Positions 54,945 to 63,306 of a DNA stretch of 64,000 nt are shown one piece after another. The stretch lies in NCBI GenBank assembly GCA_002419385.1, contig DIFZ01000046.1:124001-188000 (forward strand). The letters run 5' to 3'. Position 1 is the stretch's first letter; every line of letters starts with the position of its first letter. Both the position numbers and the translations under genes were made by a program. This DNA comes from Geobacter sp. UBA5735. GTDB lineage: Bacteria; Desulfobacterota; Desulfuromonadia; Geobacterales; Geobacteraceae. The notes beneath the pieces are model-generated. The model was not told the DNA's origin, made no database searches, and worked only from the letters and a program-made list of their open reading frames with translations.

Positions 54945-56627
54945 ATGCTTCTCTTACGACTGCTTGAAGCGCTGGGCGGGCTCGGTCTCTTTGTCCTTGG
55001 CATGAAAACCATGGCGGAGGGACTTCAGCGGCTTGCCAGCGGCGGTTTCCGACGTTTCCTGGAAAAGCTTGCCGGCAACCGCCTGTCTGCTGCATTGACG
55101 GGCGGCTGCCTGGCTTCGTTCCTCCAGTCGAGCGGAGCTGCATCGATCCTGATCATCGGCTTCGTGAATGCGGGGCTTCTCACGCTTTACCAGGCGCTGG
55201 GAATGCTCTTGGGAACTGCGCTCGGCACAGTGGTCGCAGTTCAGTTCATCGCCTTCAAGATCACATTCCTCTCATTGCCAGCCATTTTCACGGGGGTTGC
55301 GCTCCGCTTCTCCAGCAAGCAGCGGCGACTGGTCTTCCTGGGAGATATCCTGATCGGTCTCGGCCTGCTGTTCCTTGGCCTGGAGATCATGGAGGTCCGT
55401 TTTTCTTCGCTCGGAGAGCATGATGTCCTCAACTGGCTGCGCTCATCACCTATGGATTGGCGTCTGGTCAGTCTTCTCGCGGGCACTGCGATCACGTTTC
55501 TGGTTCAGTCCGGCAGTGCGGCAATAGGGATCATCATAGCCCTGGCCGCCGCACGGCTCATCGGCCTGGAGCAGGCCGTCGCAATGGTTCTGGGCGAGAT
55601 GCCTGGCACCCTGATCCTGGCTGCAATCGGCGCAATCGGCGGGACCCTGGCAGCCAGGCGGGCAGTGATTCTGTATGGCATTATCTGCATTGCATCGGTT
55701 TCTGCCGTGCTGGTGCTGTTCCCCCAGTTTCTGTCCTTGGTGGCAGCAGTCAGCGGAGTGGAATGGCCGAATGTGGCGATTACCGGCGGCGAATCCGCCA
55801 AACGGTTTCCACCGGTGCTTTCGGGTGCCCAAACGGCGCGGACAATTGCCAACAGTTATACGCTCTTCAGTCTTGTCATAGCGGCACTCTTTCTCCCGTT
55901 CATCGGTTTCTTCGCCAGGTCCGCCCGAATGATCCTGCCCACGGCAGATGGCGGGGCAGATGTCGAGCCGCGGCCACGCTACCTGGATTACCGCATCATC
56001 AACACGCCGTACCTGGCCTTGCTCCAGGCGGGCAACGAATTGAAGAGGATGGCCCATGTGGCCGGATCCATGCTGTCCGATACCGTTCAGCAGTTTTACG
56101 AATTCAATGCCAGGAGATCCGCCATCATCCGGCAGAAGGAAAACGTGCTGGATGTCCTGCAGAAGGACCTCTCCGCCTTCCTGGTCATGTTGTCCCGCCA
56201 GTCCCGGAATCCCGAAATAACAGCCGACATACCGCTGCTGCTCGGCACGGTGAACGAACTGGAGGCCGTGGGGGACAATTGCGAGATAATCCTCGATTGT
56301 CTGCGCAGGAAGAAGGAAGGTTCCGTATTCTTTTCCGAAACCGCCATGGAGGAAACAAAATCCCTGGCACGGCAGTCGGCTTATCTGGTGAACCTTGCGG
56401 TCGATCACCTCGAGAATCTGGAGATTCCCGGTGAACATGACCTGCGTGTCCTGAAAAAAGAGCTGCATGCAACAGCCGACGAAATGAAAAATCTGCATCT
56501 GTCTCGCTTGAGCAGCGGCTCATGCACGGTCATTGCTGGTTTGCTCTATATGGACATAGTTACTGCATTTGTGAAAATCGGGGACTGTGCCTACTCCATA
56601 ATGAAACAGGAAAAAGGGGTTAGCTGA
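54945..56627 (+). CDS. Na+/phosphate cotransporter family protein with PhoU-like C-terminus
   Basis: 560 residues: an N-terminal membrane domain with two inverted Na/Pi-cotransporter repeats marked by FLQSSGAAS (about 57-65) and VQSGSAA (about 186-192), about eight helices in all, and a cytoplasmic helical domain (about 360-550) related to PhoU. Such proteins import inorganic phosphate or related anions with sodium. The ATG is preceded by GGAG/GAGG. Ppx follows after two bases, pointing to phosphate or polyphosphate metabolism. Confidence 0.87.
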   Translation: MLLLRLLEALGGLGLFVLGMKTMAEGLQRLASGGFRRFLEKLAGNRLSAALTGGCLASFLQSSGAASILIIGFVNAGLLTLYQALGMLLGTALGTVVAVQFIAFKITFLSLPAIFTGVALRFSSKQRRLVFLGDILIGLGLLFLGLEIMEVRFSSLGEHDVLNWLRSSPMDWRLVSLLAGTAITFLVQSGSAAIGIIIALAAARLIGLEQAVAMVLGEMPGTLILAAIGAIGGTLAARRAVILYGIICIASVSAVLVLFPQFLSLVAAVSGVEWPNVAITGGESAKRFPPVLSGAQTARTIANSYTLFSLVIAALFLPFIGFFARSARMILPTADGGADVEPRPRYLDYRIINTPYLALLQAGNELKRMAHVAGSMLSDTVQQFYEFNARRSAIIRQKENVLDVLQKDLSAFLVMLSRQSRNPEITADIPLLLGTVNELEAVGDNCEIILDCLRRKKEGSVFFSETAMEETKSLARQSAYLVNLAVDHLENLEIPGEHDLRVLKKELHATADEMKNLHLSRLSSGSCTVIAGLLYMDIVTAFVKIGDCAYSIMKQEKGVS

Positions 56628-56629
56628 CT

Positions 56630-57532
56630 GTGGAAATAACTGCCGCCATTGACTTGGGAACAAACAGCGCCCGCCTTCTGATCGCAGCCCCGCAGGGAGC
56701 CGGGGACCTGGAAACGCTGGTGCTGAAACGGGTCATTACCAGGCTTGGAGGTGGTTTTACGCGTGAACGGGGAATCTCTGCAGCAGCGCGGGACAGGACG
56801 CTATCCGCACTGCACGATTTTGCCCGGGAAATAGAGCGTGCCGGAGCGTCGCGGGTTCGTGCGGTTGCCACGAGCGCGGTTCGGGATGCGGTCAACGGCA
56901 GGGAATTCATCGATCGTGTCGCTGCCGAAACAGGAATACGGTTCGAGATAATCGACGGAAGGGAGGAAGCGCTCCTGACGTTGAAGGGTGTGGTTTCGGG
57001 CCTTGGCAGAAGCGGTGACTCGCTGGTTTTTGATATCGGTGGCGGCAGCACCGAATATACTCTGGCCAGCGGCATGACACCGCTGTTCACCCGAAGTCTG
57101 CCGCTGGGCGTTGTCAGGCTCACCGAGGGCAAAGGGACGGTCGACGCCATGGATGACAAGATCAGACGGGAACTTGGCGGCTTGATGCGGGAACTCGACA
57201 ATGCCGGCCTGGGCGGTTTTCCTGCTGGAGCCGCTTTGATAGGCACCGCGGGAACGGCTACCACACTGGCTGCCATGGATCTGAAACTGGCTCGCTACGA
57301 CCACCGCCGGGTCCACGGTCATGTTCTGCTTTTTCCGGTGATACGGGATCTGTTTGAGACCGTCCTCCCGCTTGCGGCTGAGGAGAGGCTGCGGATTCCT
57401 GGCATCGAGAAGGGGAGGGAGGACCTCGTGGTTGCCGGTTTCCTGATCACCCTGCGGACCATGGAACTGTTCGGTTTCGATCGGTTCACCGTATCCGACG
57501 CCGGGTTGCTCGAGGGGTTGCTGACTGCCTGA
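56630..57532 (+). CDS. ppx: Exopolyphosphatase/pppGpp phosphohydrolase, Ppx/GppA family
   Basis: A 300-residue ASKHA-fold phosphatase (IDLGTNSARLL near residue 7 and FDIGGGSTEY near 141) that releases phosphate from polyphosphate or converts pppGpp. It is shorter than E. coli Ppx and lacks the C-terminal HD domain, like many one-domain homologues. Translation begins at GTG, two bases after the previous stop, with AAAAAGGGG nearby. Confidence 0.88.
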   Translation: MEITAAIDLGTNSARLLIAAPQGAGDLETLVLKRVITRLGGGFTRERGISAAARDRTLSALHDFAREIERAGASRVRAVATSAVRDAVNGREFIDRVAAETGIRFEIIDGREEALLTLKGVVSGLGRSGDSLVFDIGGGSTEYTLASGMTPLFTRSLPLGVVRLTEGKGTVDAMDDKIRRELGGLMRELDNAGLGGFPAGAALIGTAGTATTLAAMDLKLARYDHRRVHGHVLLFPVIRDLFETVLPLAAEERLRIPGIEKGREDLVVAGFLITLRTMELFGFDRFTVSDAGLLEGLLTA

Positions 57533-57591
57533 CGAGCGGCATCGGCCGTGCCCTGGACGCCGGACCAGGCCTGCTCCGTGTGAGAATGCAG

Positions 57592-57649
57592 TTGACAGCA
57601 AACCTTGTTTGTCGGTATATTTCACAACGATTTCGGGGAGAAATCCCCG
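57592..57649 (+). promoter_or_regulatory. Promoter and 5' hairpin of iorAB
   Basis: TTGACA (57592-57597), 18 bases, TATATT (57616-57621). The predicted RNA begins near 57628 and at once forms CGGGGA-GAAA-TCCCCG (57634-57649), a 6-base stem with a stable GNRA-type tetraloop, 21 bases before the iorA start. Confidence 0.6.
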
Positions 57650-57669
57650 TATTTTCAGGGGGCTTTTTC

Positions 57670-59454
57670 ATGAAAGAGATTCTGTCCGGCAACGAGGCCA
57701 TTGCCCGCGGCGCTTTTGAAGCGGGTGTGCTGGTTGCCACCGGATACCCCGGCACACCTTCCACCGAGATTCTGGAAAACACCGTTTTATACAAGGAGAT
57801 CGATTCCTCCTGGGCACCCAATGAGAAAGTCGCACTCGAGGTTGCCATGGGGGCCTCATTTGCCGGTGCGCGCACCCTCGTCACCATGAAGCATGTGGGG
57901 GTCAACGTGGCGGCCGATCCTCTGTTCACCCTTTCCTATACCGGCATCAAGGGGGGGCTGGTCCTGGTTTCCGCCGATGACCCTGAGATGCATTCCTCAC
58001 AGAACGAGCAGGACAACCGCAATTACGCAAAATTCGCCAAGGTGCCCATGCTGGAGCCCTCTGATTCACAGGAATGCAAGGATTTCACCAGGATCGCCCT
58101 TGAACTGTCGGAACAGTACGACACCCCCGTGCTGCTTCGCACCACGACCCGCATCTCCCACAGCAAATCCATCGTGGAGTTGAAAGAGCGGGTTGCAGGC
58201 CTGCCCGCTCCGGCCCTGGTCACGAACGCAGCCAAGCAGGTGATGCTGCCGTCCAATGCCAGGGTCCGCCACCCGCTGGTTGAAGAACGGATGAGGAAAC
58301 TTGCGGAGTCAGCATGTTCCTTGGAAATCAACCGGATGGAACTGCGCGACACGTCTGTGGGCATCGTTACTTCCGGGGTTTGTTACGAGTACGTCCGGGA
58401 AGTGTTCCCGAACGTTTCAACCCTCAAGCTGGGCATGGTCCATCCGTTTCCCGTCGATCTCATTCGTTCGTTTGCCGCGAAGGTCGAACGTCTCTATGTC
58501 GTTGAGGAGCTTGATCCGTTCTTCGAGGAGCAGATTCGCGCGCTGGCCATAGAAGTCACCGGCAAGGAAATCATACCGGTCTGCGGAGAGCTTTCACCGG
58601 ACCGGATCCGCAAGGCGTTTTCCGGACAGGGTATCGGCACGGAATCAGGGGCCGCAATGCCGGATGACGAGGCCGGCAGCTTTGCGCTTCCGCCCCGCCC
58701 GCCGAACATGTGCCCCGGCTGCCCCCACCGCGGCGTATTCTATGCCCTCAAACAGCTCAAGGCTTATGTTGCCGGCGATATCGGCTGCTACACCCTCGGA
58801 TTTCTCCCCCCTCTCTCGTCCATGGAAACCTGCGTCTGCATGGGCGCTTCCATCGGCAACGCGACAGGGGTGGTGAAAGTGGTGCCCGAGGATGAAAAAA
58901 GACGGGTGGTTGCCGTGATCGGGGATTCCACGTTCATTCACAGCGGGATTACCGGCCTCGCCGATATGGTTTACAACAATTCGCCGGCAACGGTCGTCAT
59001 ACTTGACAATCGCATTACGGCAATGACCGGCCGTCAGGACAACCCTGCATCGGGCTTCACGCTGATGAATGAACCGGCCCACCGCATCGACCTTGTCCAG
59101 CTCTGCTCCGCCCTGGGGGTAAAGCACGTCCGGACCGTGAATCCCTTCGACCTCGAAGAGACCCGCCAGGCCCTCAAGGAGGAGATGGAGCGCCCGGAAA
59201 CGTCGGTGATCATCACCAACAAGCCATGCGTGCTCATCAAGCGCGAAGGTGTGTTCAGGAAGGGGCCGCTCTCTACGGTCGATGTGGAGAAGTGTACCGG
59301 CTGCCGAGCCTGTCTGAAACTGGGTTGTCCGGCAATCCAGTGGAAGAGCGGCGAAGGGAAGAAAGGCATTTCGTATATCGATCCAATGCTCTGCACCGGG
59401 TGCGACGTCTGTCGCCAACTCTGCAAATTTGATGCGATCGGGAGGGCCAAGTGA
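57670..59454 (+). CDS. iorA: Indolepyruvate:ferredoxin oxidoreductase, alpha subunit
   Basis: 594 residues. The N-terminal half is the pyruvate-ferredoxin-oxidoreductase pyrimidine-binding domain (GNEAIARGAFEAGV), followed by a TPP-binding domain with GDIGCYTLG near residue 375, and a C-terminal ferredoxin domain with two 4Fe-4S motifs starting at Cys542 (CTGCRACLKLGCP) and Cys575 (CTGCDVC). It oxidatively decarboxylates aryl-pyruvates to aryl-acetyl-CoA, reducing ferredoxin. The ATG is preceded by CAGGGGG. Confidence 0.94.
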   Translation: MKEILSGNEAIARGAFEAGVLVATGYPGTPSTEILENTVLYKEIDSSWAPNEKVALEVAMGASFAGARTLVTMKHVGVNVAADPLFTLSYTGIKGGLVLVSADDPEMHSSQNEQDNRNYAKFAKVPMLEPSDSQECKDFTRIALELSEQYDTPVLLRTTTRISHSKSIVELKERVAGLPAPALVTNAAKQVMLPSNARVRHPLVEERMRKLAESACSLEINRMELRDTSVGIVTSGVCYEYVREVFPNVSTLKLGMVHPFPVDLIRSFAAKVERLYVVEELDPFFEEQIRALAIEVTGKEIIPVCGELSPDRIRKAFSGQGIGTESGAAMPDDEAGSFALPPRPPNMCPGCPHRGVFYALKQLKAYVAGDIGCYTLGFLPPLSSMETCVCMGASIGNATGVVKVVPEDEKRRVVAVIGDSTFIHSGITGLADMVYNNSPATVVILDNRITAMTGRQDNPASGFTLMNEPAHRIDLVQLCSALGVKHVRTVNPFDLEETRQALKEEMERPETSVIITNKPCVLIKREGVFRKGPLSTVDVEKCTGCRACLKLGCPAIQWKSGEGKKGISYIDPMLCTGCDVCRQLCKFDAIGRAK

Positions 59455-60029
59455 ACGGACAGACGACCAACATTCTCCTGGTAGGCGTCGGGGGGCAGGG
59501 GATCCTGCTGGCCTCGGAAATTCTTTCCGAAACCTTCATGCTGGCCGGTTTCGATGTGAAGAAGAGCGAGATCCACGGCATGTCGCAGCGTGGGGGCAGC
59601 GTCGTGTCGCATGTAAGGTTCGGCGACAAGGTGTACTCTCCGATCGTTCCCGAGGGGGAGGGGGATATCCTGTTCGGATTCGAACTGATGGAGACCCTTC
59701 GCTCTCTCCCGCTCCTGAGAAAGGGTGGAAAAGTTGTCGCCAATGATCTGCGGATTCCACCCTCCTCAGTGCTGATGGGAACCGAGAAGTATCCGGAACG
59801 GGTGGCAGAGAGCATCAGGGAGCGTTTTGCCGATTTCCTGCTGGTAGACGGTCAGGGGTTGGCCGCCAGGGCAGGAAACGCACGGGCGGCCAATACGGTG
59901 CTGCTCGGCGCCGTATCCCGCCGTATCGATGTTGCAGAAGAATACTGGCTGCAGGCTCTGGAGCGTATGGTGCCTGCCAGGGCTCTTGAAGTCAACCGGA
60001 AAGCCTTCCTGCTGGGTCGCGAACTTTAG
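59451..60029 (+). CDS. iorB: Indolepyruvate:ferredoxin oxidoreductase, beta subunit
   Basis: 192 residues of the gamma-type domain (GVGGQGILLASEIL near 12-25, SEIHGMSQRGG near 39-49). It completes the IorAB heterodimer. The GTG start overlaps the iorA stop and has GGGAGGG upstream. The next gene follows after a 198-base gap that is filled with repeats. Confidence 0.93.
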   Translation: MNGQTTNILLVGVGGQGILLASEILSETFMLAGFDVKKSEIHGMSQRGGSVVSHVRFGDKVYSPIVPEGEGDILFGFELMETLRSLPLLRKGGKVVANDLRIPPSSVLMGTEKYPERVAESIRERFADFLLVDGQGLAARAGNARAANTVLLGAVSRRIDVAEEYWLQALERMVPARALEVNRKAFLLGREL

Positions 60030-60031
60030 CA

Positions 60032-60112
60032 GGCAGTTGAAAAACCATTGCGGAGCCCATCTGCGGCGTTGCGCCGTGCATCTGGCCTGACCCATGACTT
60101 TTTTCAACAGCC
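60032..60112. repeat. Palindromic intergenic repeat with GGC(A/T)GTTGAAAAA ends
   Basis: GGCAGTTGAAAAA (60032-60044) opposes GGCTGTTGAAAAA on the other strand (right end to 60112), 12 of 13 matching. The centre holds CGGCG-TTG-CGCCG. Elements with GTTGAAAAA ends and such a core recur in Deltaproteobacterial genomes (from memory, not searched). Confidence 0.6.
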
Positions 60113-60140
60113 CTGTTGGCAGGCGTGGGCATCGCTTATT

Positions 60141-60175
60141 CCCCTCTTTGTAGGGGCAGGTCCCCGTGCCTGCCC
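60141..60175. repeat. Second short palindromic repeat (GGGCAGG...CCTGCCC)
   Basis: GGGCAGG (60154-60160) and CCTGCCC (60169-60175) surround TCCCCGTG; CCCCT/AGGGG just left of it add another small stem. It resembles widespread TAGGGGCAGG-type intergenic repeats. Together with the preceding element it separates iorB from paaK. Confidence 0.5.
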
Positions 60176-60227
60176 GATTGCAGGGAGCCCCTTCTGTCCG
60201 GAAATTACTGTAGTGAGGTGAACGAGC

Positions 60228-61532
60228 ATGTATTACAACGAGGAATTTGAAACCCTGCCGCGTCCGGCACTGGAAGCCCTTCAGGTGAAAAGGTTGAAAT
60301 CAATGCTTGAAAGGGTGTATTGCAATGTGCCTTTTTATAAGGATAAATTTGCAAGTCTTGGTGTGCGGCCTGACAGCCTCAAATCTCTCGAAGACCTGCG
60401 CCGGTTACCGTTCACGGTGAAACAGGACATGAGGGATGCCTATCCGTACGGACTCTTTTCCGCGCCAATGGAAGACATTGTACGAATTCACGCGTCCTCC
60501 GGCACTACCGGCAAACCGACCGTCGTCGGCTACACCCACAAGGATATCGAAATCTGGAGCGAACTGATGGCACGGTCGTTCGTCTCGGCTGGTGTGCACC
60601 GCGGTGACATCATCCATAATTCATACGGTTACGGTTTGTTTACCGGCGGCCTGGGTGCTCACTATGGTGCCGAAAAACTGGGGGCCTCCGTAATTCCCAT
60701 GTCGGGGGGGAATACAAAACGCCAGATCCTGATCATGAAGGATTTCGGTTCTACCGTCCTTACCTGCACACCCTCATATTCTCTCTATCTGGCCGAGGCT
60801 GCCAAAGAGGAAGGCGTGGATTTCCGCTCCCTCAGCCTCCGGGTCGGCATATTCGGCGCCGAGCCCTGGTCGGAGTCCATGAGGACGGAGATCGAGGAGA
60901 AGCTCAATCTGAGCGCCATAGACATTTACGGGCTTTCCGAGATCATGGGCCCCGGCGTTGCCATCGAATGCCAGGAGGCGAAATGCGGTCTCCATATCTG
61001 GGAAGACCACTTCATACCCGAGATCATCAATCCGGAAACCGGTGAACCTGTTCCGGAAGGCGAAAAAGGTGAACTTGTCATCACCACCATAACCAAAGAG
61101 GGTATCCCTCTGCTGCGGTATCGTACCCGCGACATCACCAGCATAACGTATGAACCGTGCACCTGCGGCCGTACCCACGCAAGAATTGCGCGCATGAGCG
61201 GGCGCAGCGACGACATGCTCATCATCAGGGGAGTAAACGTCTTCCCGTCACAGATCGAGTCCATCCTGATGAGGATCGAGGGAGTGGAGCCGCATTATCT
61301 GCTGATAGTGGAGCGCAAAGGCAACCTTGATACCCTGGAGGTGCAGGTTGAGGTTGATGAGCGCCTCTTCTCCGACGAGATCAAGCACCTGCAGGCAATG
61401 GCAGGGGCCATCGAGAAGGAGATCAAGGACCTGCTCAGCCTGACCTGCAAGGTACGGCTCGTCGAACCCAAGACCATCATGCGGAGCGAGGGCAAGGCGA
61501 AGCGTGTCATCGACAATCGCCCGAAAGTCTGA
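60228..61532 (+). CDS. paaK: Phenylacetate-CoA ligase (PaaK-type)
   Basis: 434 residues, an ANL-superfamily adenylating ligase: phosphate-binding SSGTTGKPT near 90-98, [10 protein letters not shown] near 210, [10 protein letters not shown] near 230, and the RYRTRD motif. It activates phenylacetate or another arylacetate to its CoA thioester, which suits a partner of IorAB either for the same aromatic amino acid route or for salvage of free arylacetate. GAGGTG precedes the ATG. It is followed by an ACT-domain gene. Confidence 0.92.
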   Translation: MYYNEEFETLPRPALEALQVKRLKSMLERVYCNVPFYKDKFASLGVRPDSLKSLEDLRRLPFTVKQDMRDAYPYGLFSAPMEDIVRIHASSGTTGKPTVVGYTHKDIEIWSELMARSFVSAGVHRGDIIHNSYGYGLFTGGLGAHYGAEKLGASVIPMSGGNTKRQILIMKDFGSTVLTCTPSYSLYLAEAAKEEGVDFRSLSLRVGIFGAEPWSESMRTEIEEKLNLSAIDIYGLSEIMGPGVAIECQEAKCGLHIWEDHFIPEIINPETGEPVPEGEKGELVITTITKEGIPLLRYRTRDITSITYEPCTCGRTHARIARMSGRSDDMLIIRGVNVFPSQIESILMRIEGVEPHYLLIVERKGNLDTLEVQVEVDERLFSDEIKHLQAMAGAIEKEIKDLLSLTCKVRLVEPKTIMRSEGKAKRVIDNRPKV

Positions 61533-61584
61533 AGCAGGTGGGAGTGCGCTGCAGACAAGCAGTGAAGCCAAGAGGAGGCAGAGC

Positions 61585-62016
61585 ATGAAAGTGGAACAGA
61601 TCTCCATCTTCATCGAGAACAAATCGGGACGTCTCGCGGAAATCACCAGGATACTGGGGGATTCGGGGGTCAACATCAGGGCGCTTTCCCTTGCAGATAC
61701 CAGCGATTTCGGCATTTTGCGGCTGATAGTCAATGACCGGGAAACGGCCAAACAGGTTCTCAAGGAGAAAGGGTTTACCGTAAGCAAGACTGAAGTGGTT
61801 GCCATTGAGGTGCCGGACAGGCCGGGCGGGTTGTCCGAAATCCTGCAGACACTGGACCAGGAATCCATAAATGTTGAATACATGTACGCCTTTGTCGAGC
61901 GATGCGGAGGAAACGCGGTAATCATCTTCAGATTCGATGAAACCGAGAAGGCCATTGAACTTCTCACCGCTCGGGGTTTCAACGTGCTGGAGGGTGAACG
62001 CCTTTACCAGATGTAG
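61585..62016 (+). CDS. Tandem ACT-domain regulatory protein
   Basis: 143 residues consisting of two ACT domains (about 4-70 and 72-143), each with the small-ligand fold that usually binds amino acids. There is no enzyme part. Proteins of this kind next to paaK are common in anaerobic aromatic degraders and are thought to sense aromatic amino acids. AGAGGAGG precedes the ATG; the open frame extends 27 codons further upstream, overlapping paaK, but that start is not supported. Confidence 0.87.
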   Translation: MKVEQISIFIENKSGRLAEITRILGDSGVNIRALSLADTSDFGILRLIVNDRETAKQVLKEKGFTVSKTEVVAIEVPDRPGGLSEILQTLDQESINVEYMYAFVERCGGNAVIIFRFDETEKAIELLTARGFNVLEGERLYQM

Positions 62017-62085
62017 TTTCTGCCCGGAAAGGACTCAGATTCAGGCTGAGCCCTTCAGTCAAGCACCTGTTGAATTGTGATCCTT

Positions 62086-62120
62086 ACTCGGCGACGAGTG
62101 ATGGTATTTTTTATTTTTTT
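62086..62120 (+). terminator. Possible terminator after the ACT-domain gene
   Basis: ACTCG-GCGA-CGAGT (62086-62099) and, six bases later, long T-runs. The spacing is loose, so the efficiency is doubtful. Confidence 0.35.
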
Positions 62121-62165
62121 GGGGAGGGTCTATGGGAAGGTTTCTATCGTTATTGGTAACGGTTT

Positions 62166-63275
62166 GTGATGGTGTCCGTGTTTTCTTCGGCGGCTAGTGC
62201 CGCGCCACCGATCCGGATCGGCGGGCTGTTTGCGGTTACCGGCCCTGCTTCGTTCCTTGGCGAACCCGAGCGCAAGACCCTGGAGATGATGGTCCGCGAC
62301 ATCAATGCCAGGGGCGGCATCAACGGATCGAGGATCGATCTTTTCATCTACGATACCCAGGGTGACGCAACCAAGGCGGTTCAGCTCGCGACAAAGCTGA
62401 TCAGAAACGACAAGGTCGTGGCCATCATCGGTCCCAGCACCACCGGAGAGACCATGGCCGTTCTGAACGTGGCAGAGAAGGAAAGAGTGCCTCTGGTTTC
62501 CTGTGCCGCCGGTATCAAGATCACCCAGCCGGTCAGAAAATGGATTTTCAAGACACCTGCCAATGACCATGTGGCTGCCGAGAAGATTTTCAGCTACATG
62601 TCAAAGAGGAAGCAGAGAAAGATCGCGCTGTTGACCGTTTCCGATTCCTACGGCGCATCCGGCAGGGAGCAGCTGAAGGAACTGGCGGCCAGGAAGGGAT
62701 TCACGCTTGTTGCCGACGAGGTTTACTCTCCCAAAGATACCGACATGACACCCCAGCTCACCAAGATCCGCGGAGCCAAGCCCGATGGCATCATCTGCTG
62801 GGGGACCAATCCCGGCCCGGCGGTTGTAACCCGCAACGTAAAACAGCTTGCTATCAGTATCCCTCTCTACCAGAGCCATGGCGTTGCTTCCAAGAAATAC
62901 ATCGAGCTTTCCGGAGCGGCCGCGGCTGAGGGAGTCATTCTGCCGGCGGGCAAGCTCGCCGTCTACGACATACTGCCCAAAAGCGATCGGCAGCTCAAGA
63001 CACTGCGCGAGTATGACCAGGCGTATCGCAAGGCATTCGGCGTCGAGGCGTCGACTTTCGGCGGGTATGCCTACGACGGTCTGCTGCTCATTGTCAATGC
63101 CATAAAAAAATCGGGGGCTGCTCCTGTCAGCATTAGAAACGGCATAGAACAGACCAGGAACATGGTCGGAGTATCGGGCGTATTCAACATGTCGCCGGCT
63201 GATCACAACGGACTTGACCTGTCTGCCTTCGAAATGGTCCGAATTACCAAAGGGGACTGGGTGCTGATCCGCTAG
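62166..63275 (+). CDS. Branched-chain amino-acid-type ABC substrate-binding protein (apparent frameshift in signal peptide)
   Basis: The coding frame from 62166 gives 369 residues of a LivK-like periplasmic binding protein (IGGLFAVTGPASFLGEPE, then IGPSTTGETM), 69-ish percent alike by eye to the next gene. From its GTG or ATG (62169) only a shortened signal peptide is read. A well-placed GGGGAGGG (62121-62128) instead serves an ATG at 62132 in another frame, which stops after 21 codons. Dropping one T from the TTT at 62163-62165 joins the two into a complete signal peptide. It is therefore a frameshifted pseudogene, a sequence error or an uncommon start; the mature protein is otherwise intact. 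Confidence 0.7.
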   Translation: MMVSVFSSAASAAPPIRIGGLFAVTGPASFLGEPERKTLEMMVRDINARGGINGSRIDLFIYDTQGDATKAVQLATKLIRNDKVVAIIGPSTTGETMAVLNVAEKERVPLVSCAAGIKITQPVRKWIFKTPANDHVAAEKIFSYMSKRKQRKIALLTVSDSYGASGREQLKELAARKGFTLVADEVYSPKDTDMTPQLTKIRGAKPDGIICWGTNPGPAVVTRNVKQLAISIPLYQSHGVASKKYIELSGAAAAEGVILPAGKLAVYDILPKSDRQLKTLREYDQAYRKAFGVEASTFGGYAYDGLLLIVNAIKKSGAAPVSIRNGIEQTRNMVGVSGVFNMSPADHNGLDLSAFEMVRITKGDWVLIR

Positions 63276-63306
63276 GGGTTGCTCCTGGTGTGAAAAGGGG
63301 GAAGAA

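Noticed and set aside
57552..57569. CCTGG...CCAGG hairpin after ppx
   Set aside because: Five-base stem without a U-tract; too weak to call a terminator.
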